Assembly (NCBI GenBank): GCA_030642585.1
Contig: DAOWNN010000193.1
Location: 1 to 5,238, forward strand
From: Bacteroidota bacterium
GTDB taxonomy: Bacteria > Bacteroidota > Bacteroidia > Bacteroidales > VadinHA17
Direction: 5' to 3'
DNA length: 5,238 nt
A model generated the notes under the pieces. The model searched no databases. It saw nothing but the letters and a program-made list of their open reading frames with translations, and was not told the DNA's origin. The translations under genes were made by a program, and so were the position numbers. How positions within the stretch are numbered: the stretch's first letter is position 1; each line of letters opens with the position of its first letter. This document shows, in pieces, positions 3,329 to 5,238 of this stretch.

Positions 3329-5238
3329 TTATTTCTTTTTCTCTCTGTTTTCCAGACGGTCTTTATCCTGTTCTTTACTTTCACGAATCATATCCTCTAC
3401 ATTATCCATTTGTGGAGATTCCTGAATCGCTTTCCAGTCAAATTTCTCATCAAAGGGATCAAGTGCTTTTTGAGCATCAAAGATCCTGATATCAACTTCT
3501 AAGGCATGATATGGTGTGTAATCCGGAATGTCTGTGAAAAAGTCAGATAAATCAGAAGCCCCGGCATCATATTGATTAAGGTAAGGCAGGCCTAAAATGT
3601 TCCAATATGTTTTAAACAAGCTGCCAAAGCTATAATGAACATGACTAACATAGTCTCTTTTTACCCATGGAGAAACAAGCATTAGGATGCTACGATGTGC
3701 ATCGATATGATCAACCCCGTTTTGTGCGTCATCTTCTGTAATCACAATCAACATATTTTTCCAATATGGAGTTTGTGACAGGTATTCTACAATGCGACCC
3801 ACAGCCAGATCATTATCTGCCATATAACTTTCCCGGAAAGGGTATCCGGCATCAGGACGATCACCTGCACCGTGATCATTTGGAATAATTACTGTAATTA
3901 ATTCTGGCATTGTATCCTTACCGTTAATCCATTTTTCATTAAATTCCTTAATAAACTGATCGATCCTGAATTGATCAGGAATAGCCATATTGTAGGTTGG
4001 GTACATTTTAGAACTGCGTTCAAAAAGAGGCTGTGGCATTGGGAAATTAATATAGTGACGAACCCCGGTATATTTATATTCAGTTTTATAAAGAGCCGGC
4101 TGAAAATTAAGGCTAAATCCAAAATTATAGAAGTTCACGCCATTGCGTTCTAAATGATCCCACATAGAACCTGCTTCATTATAATCTTCCGGGTAAATTG
4201 CTCCTGCTGATCCATTCATTGCGAAGACACCTGGAGCATTTGAGTTTTCGCGGTAGCTACGATTCCCGCCGTAACTAGCCGAGATAGATGTTTCGCACCA
4301 TTCATTGGGGTATGTGTTTACCAACCAACGGTGACCATCGGCAGAAACATCAGAATCAACATAAAAGTTGTCTGAAAAAGCAAATTGACTTGCAATAGCC
4401 AAATGATTAGGCATAACAGTAGCATTTGAAACAGAGTCAGTCTTTTTCCTGTTTGAAAAACTAGCCCGCATCCCATATCGTGTTATGCTGGAATCTCCAT
4501 TCGCTTTGTCAATTTGCCCGAAAACCTCATCATAAGTTCTGTTTTCCTTCGAAATAAAGACAATGTGTTTTATCGGACTTTCTTTTTCTCCGGGAAATAA
4601 TGGAATTGGATTTTCGGCTCTGTCCTGAAAAATCTGATCATCGGCTCTGGTAAATTGAAAGTTATTCGAAATAACCTGTTCTGTCATTTTACGGAGTTTT
4701 TTATCATTTGGTATATCCACAAGCTGTATGGTTCCTTTCATAAGAGAACCAATGTAGCTCCCTTCCGGTCCTTGATTAAAAGCTTGTCCTCCATTAGGTC
4801 CACTACCAAAACCTTTGGCGTTTGCAATAACTAGCTTTTTCCCATCCTTAATTACTTCAATTTTTGACGGGAACCATCCTGTTGGAATATGTCCAATGAC
4901 TTTGAGATCTGAAACATTGATTACAGCAACTGCATTTATTCCCGATTCTGCAACATACAATCGTTTTTGGTCTGGGCTTAATGCCAGTCCAAAGGGAATT
5001 ACCCCCCTAAACTGCCTTACCCGATCATCAGGCTTTAGATAAATTGTGTTGACCACTGTATCCTGTTCGATAGAAATAACAGAGATATTATCGTTACTTC
5101 CATTGCTGACAAAAATATACCTGTCGGTAGCAACCATGGAGTTAGGACTGGAGCCTCCTACAGCCGGGATGCCTTCAACCAATGCTCCTGCCAGGTGTCC
5201 GGTTTTGATTTTTGCAACTACCAGTGGATTTTCCGGAT
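3329..5238 (-). CDS. Bifunctional YncE-type beta-propeller/alkaline phosphatase superfamily protein (5' end outside window)
   Basis: Partial gene with 635 whole codons visible. The frame is open to the right edge with no stop and no ATG near it; the TTG at 5182 lies inside the propeller and is not a real start. Visible residues about 1-150 hold YncE/YVTN-type propeller blades (YIFVSNGSNDNISVI, RLYVAESGINAVAVI, KLVIANAKG). Residues about 220-570 form a phosphoesterase domain related to phospholipase C and AcpA: IVFISKENRTYDEVFG (225-240) supplies E231 and N232, TEDD (500-503) the other acidic metal ligands, DHIDAH (509-514) histidines, and DVSADGHRW (296-304) a likely nucleophile serine S298. 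Ligand roles are by analogy with AcpA. The C-terminus is a charged Lys/Glu tail. Such fusions run to roughly 800-900 residues, so about 200 are missing, including any export signal; family members are usually periplasmic or secreted. Predicted to hydrolyse phosphate esters; the substrate is unknown. The aldolase gene follows on the same strand. Confidence 0.9.
   Translation of the reverse strand, partial: PENPLVVAKIKTGHLAGALVEGIPAVGGSSPNSMVATDRYIFVSNGSNDNISVISIEQDTVVNTIYLKPDDRVRQFRGVIPFGLALSPDQKRLYVAESGINAVAVINVSDLKVIGHIPTGWFPSKIEVIKDGKKLVIANAKGFGSGPNGGQAFNQGPEGSYIGSLMKGTIQLVDIPNDKKLRKMTEQVISNNFQFTRADDQIFQDRAENPIPLFPGEKESPIKHIVFISKENRTYDEVFGQIDKANGDSSITRYGMRASFSNRKKTDSVSNATVMPNHLAIASQFAFSDNFYVDSDVSADGHRWLVNTYPNEWCETSISASYGGNRSYRENSNAPGVFAMNGSAGAIYPEDYNEAGSMWDHLERNGVNFYNFGFSLNFQPALYKTEYKYTGVRHYINFPMPQPLFERSSKMYPTYNMAIPDQFRIDQFIKEFNEKWINGKDTMPELITVIIPNDHGAGDRPDAGYPFRESYMADNDLAVGRIVEYLSQTPYWKNMLIVITEDDAQNGVDHIDAHRSILMLVSPWVKRDYVSHVHYSFGSLFKTYWNILGLPYLNQYDAGASDLSDFFTDIPDYTPYHALEVDIRIFDAQKALDPFDEKFDWKAIQESPQMDNVEDMIRESKEQDKDRLENREKKK

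Noticed and set aside
5180..5182. TTG as start codon of the phosphatase
   Set aside because: The frame is open upstream to the window edge and encodes propeller-like sequence; the codon lies inside the domain.

Overview
The window looks like ordinary chromosomal DNA from a member of the Bacteroidota, probably a Bacteroidales or Marinilabiliales-like environmental organism. The evidence is moderate-to-low GC coding DNA, starts without convincing Shine-Dalgarno sequences, promoter-like TAnnTTTG boxes typical of this phylum, a YncE/alkaline-phosphatase fusion enzyme of a type common there, and several families of short GC-rich or purine-rich intergenic repeats. No rRNA, tRNA, CRISPR array, transposase or phage gene is visible.

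Layout from left to right. Bases 1-195 or 1-261 (depending on the start chosen for the first gene) are non-coding and hold two or three short repeat or hairpin modules. Next is a class I SAM-dependent O-methyltransferase (+, 262-900, possible upstream start at 196). It runs tail-to-tail, with a 4-base overlap, into a small uncharacterised 69-residue gene (-, 897-1106). A 342-base divergent intergenic region (1107-1448) carries two oppositely oriented promoter-like sites with identical spacing, followed by a structured repeat-like element (1290-1394). A secreted SH3-like protein of 209 residues follows (+, 1449-2078). A 291-base convergent gap (2079-2369) holds a purine-rich heptamer repeat that starts directly after the stop codon, and two inverted repeats.

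The right half is read on the minus strand. A bifunctional YncE-type beta-propeller/alkaline-phosphatase-superfamily protein (3329 to the right edge) is cut by the window boundary: its frame is open through base 5238, so its true start lies outside. It is followed 62 bases downstream by a class I aldolase of the DHDPS/NAL superfamily (2370-3266). The aldolase's active-site set matches 4-hydroxy-2-oxoglutarate aldolase (HOGA1 type) rather than lysine-biosynthetic DapA. The two may be co-transcribed, although a perfect TAnnTTTG box in the gap suggests the aldolase can also be expressed separately.

Nothing here amounts to a clear new multi-gene system. The points most worth a second look are the mirrored promoter sites and structured repeat in 1136-1394, the HOGA-like aldolase, and the density of different repeat families in so short a stretch. 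Family assignments rest on motif recognition from memory, not on a search.
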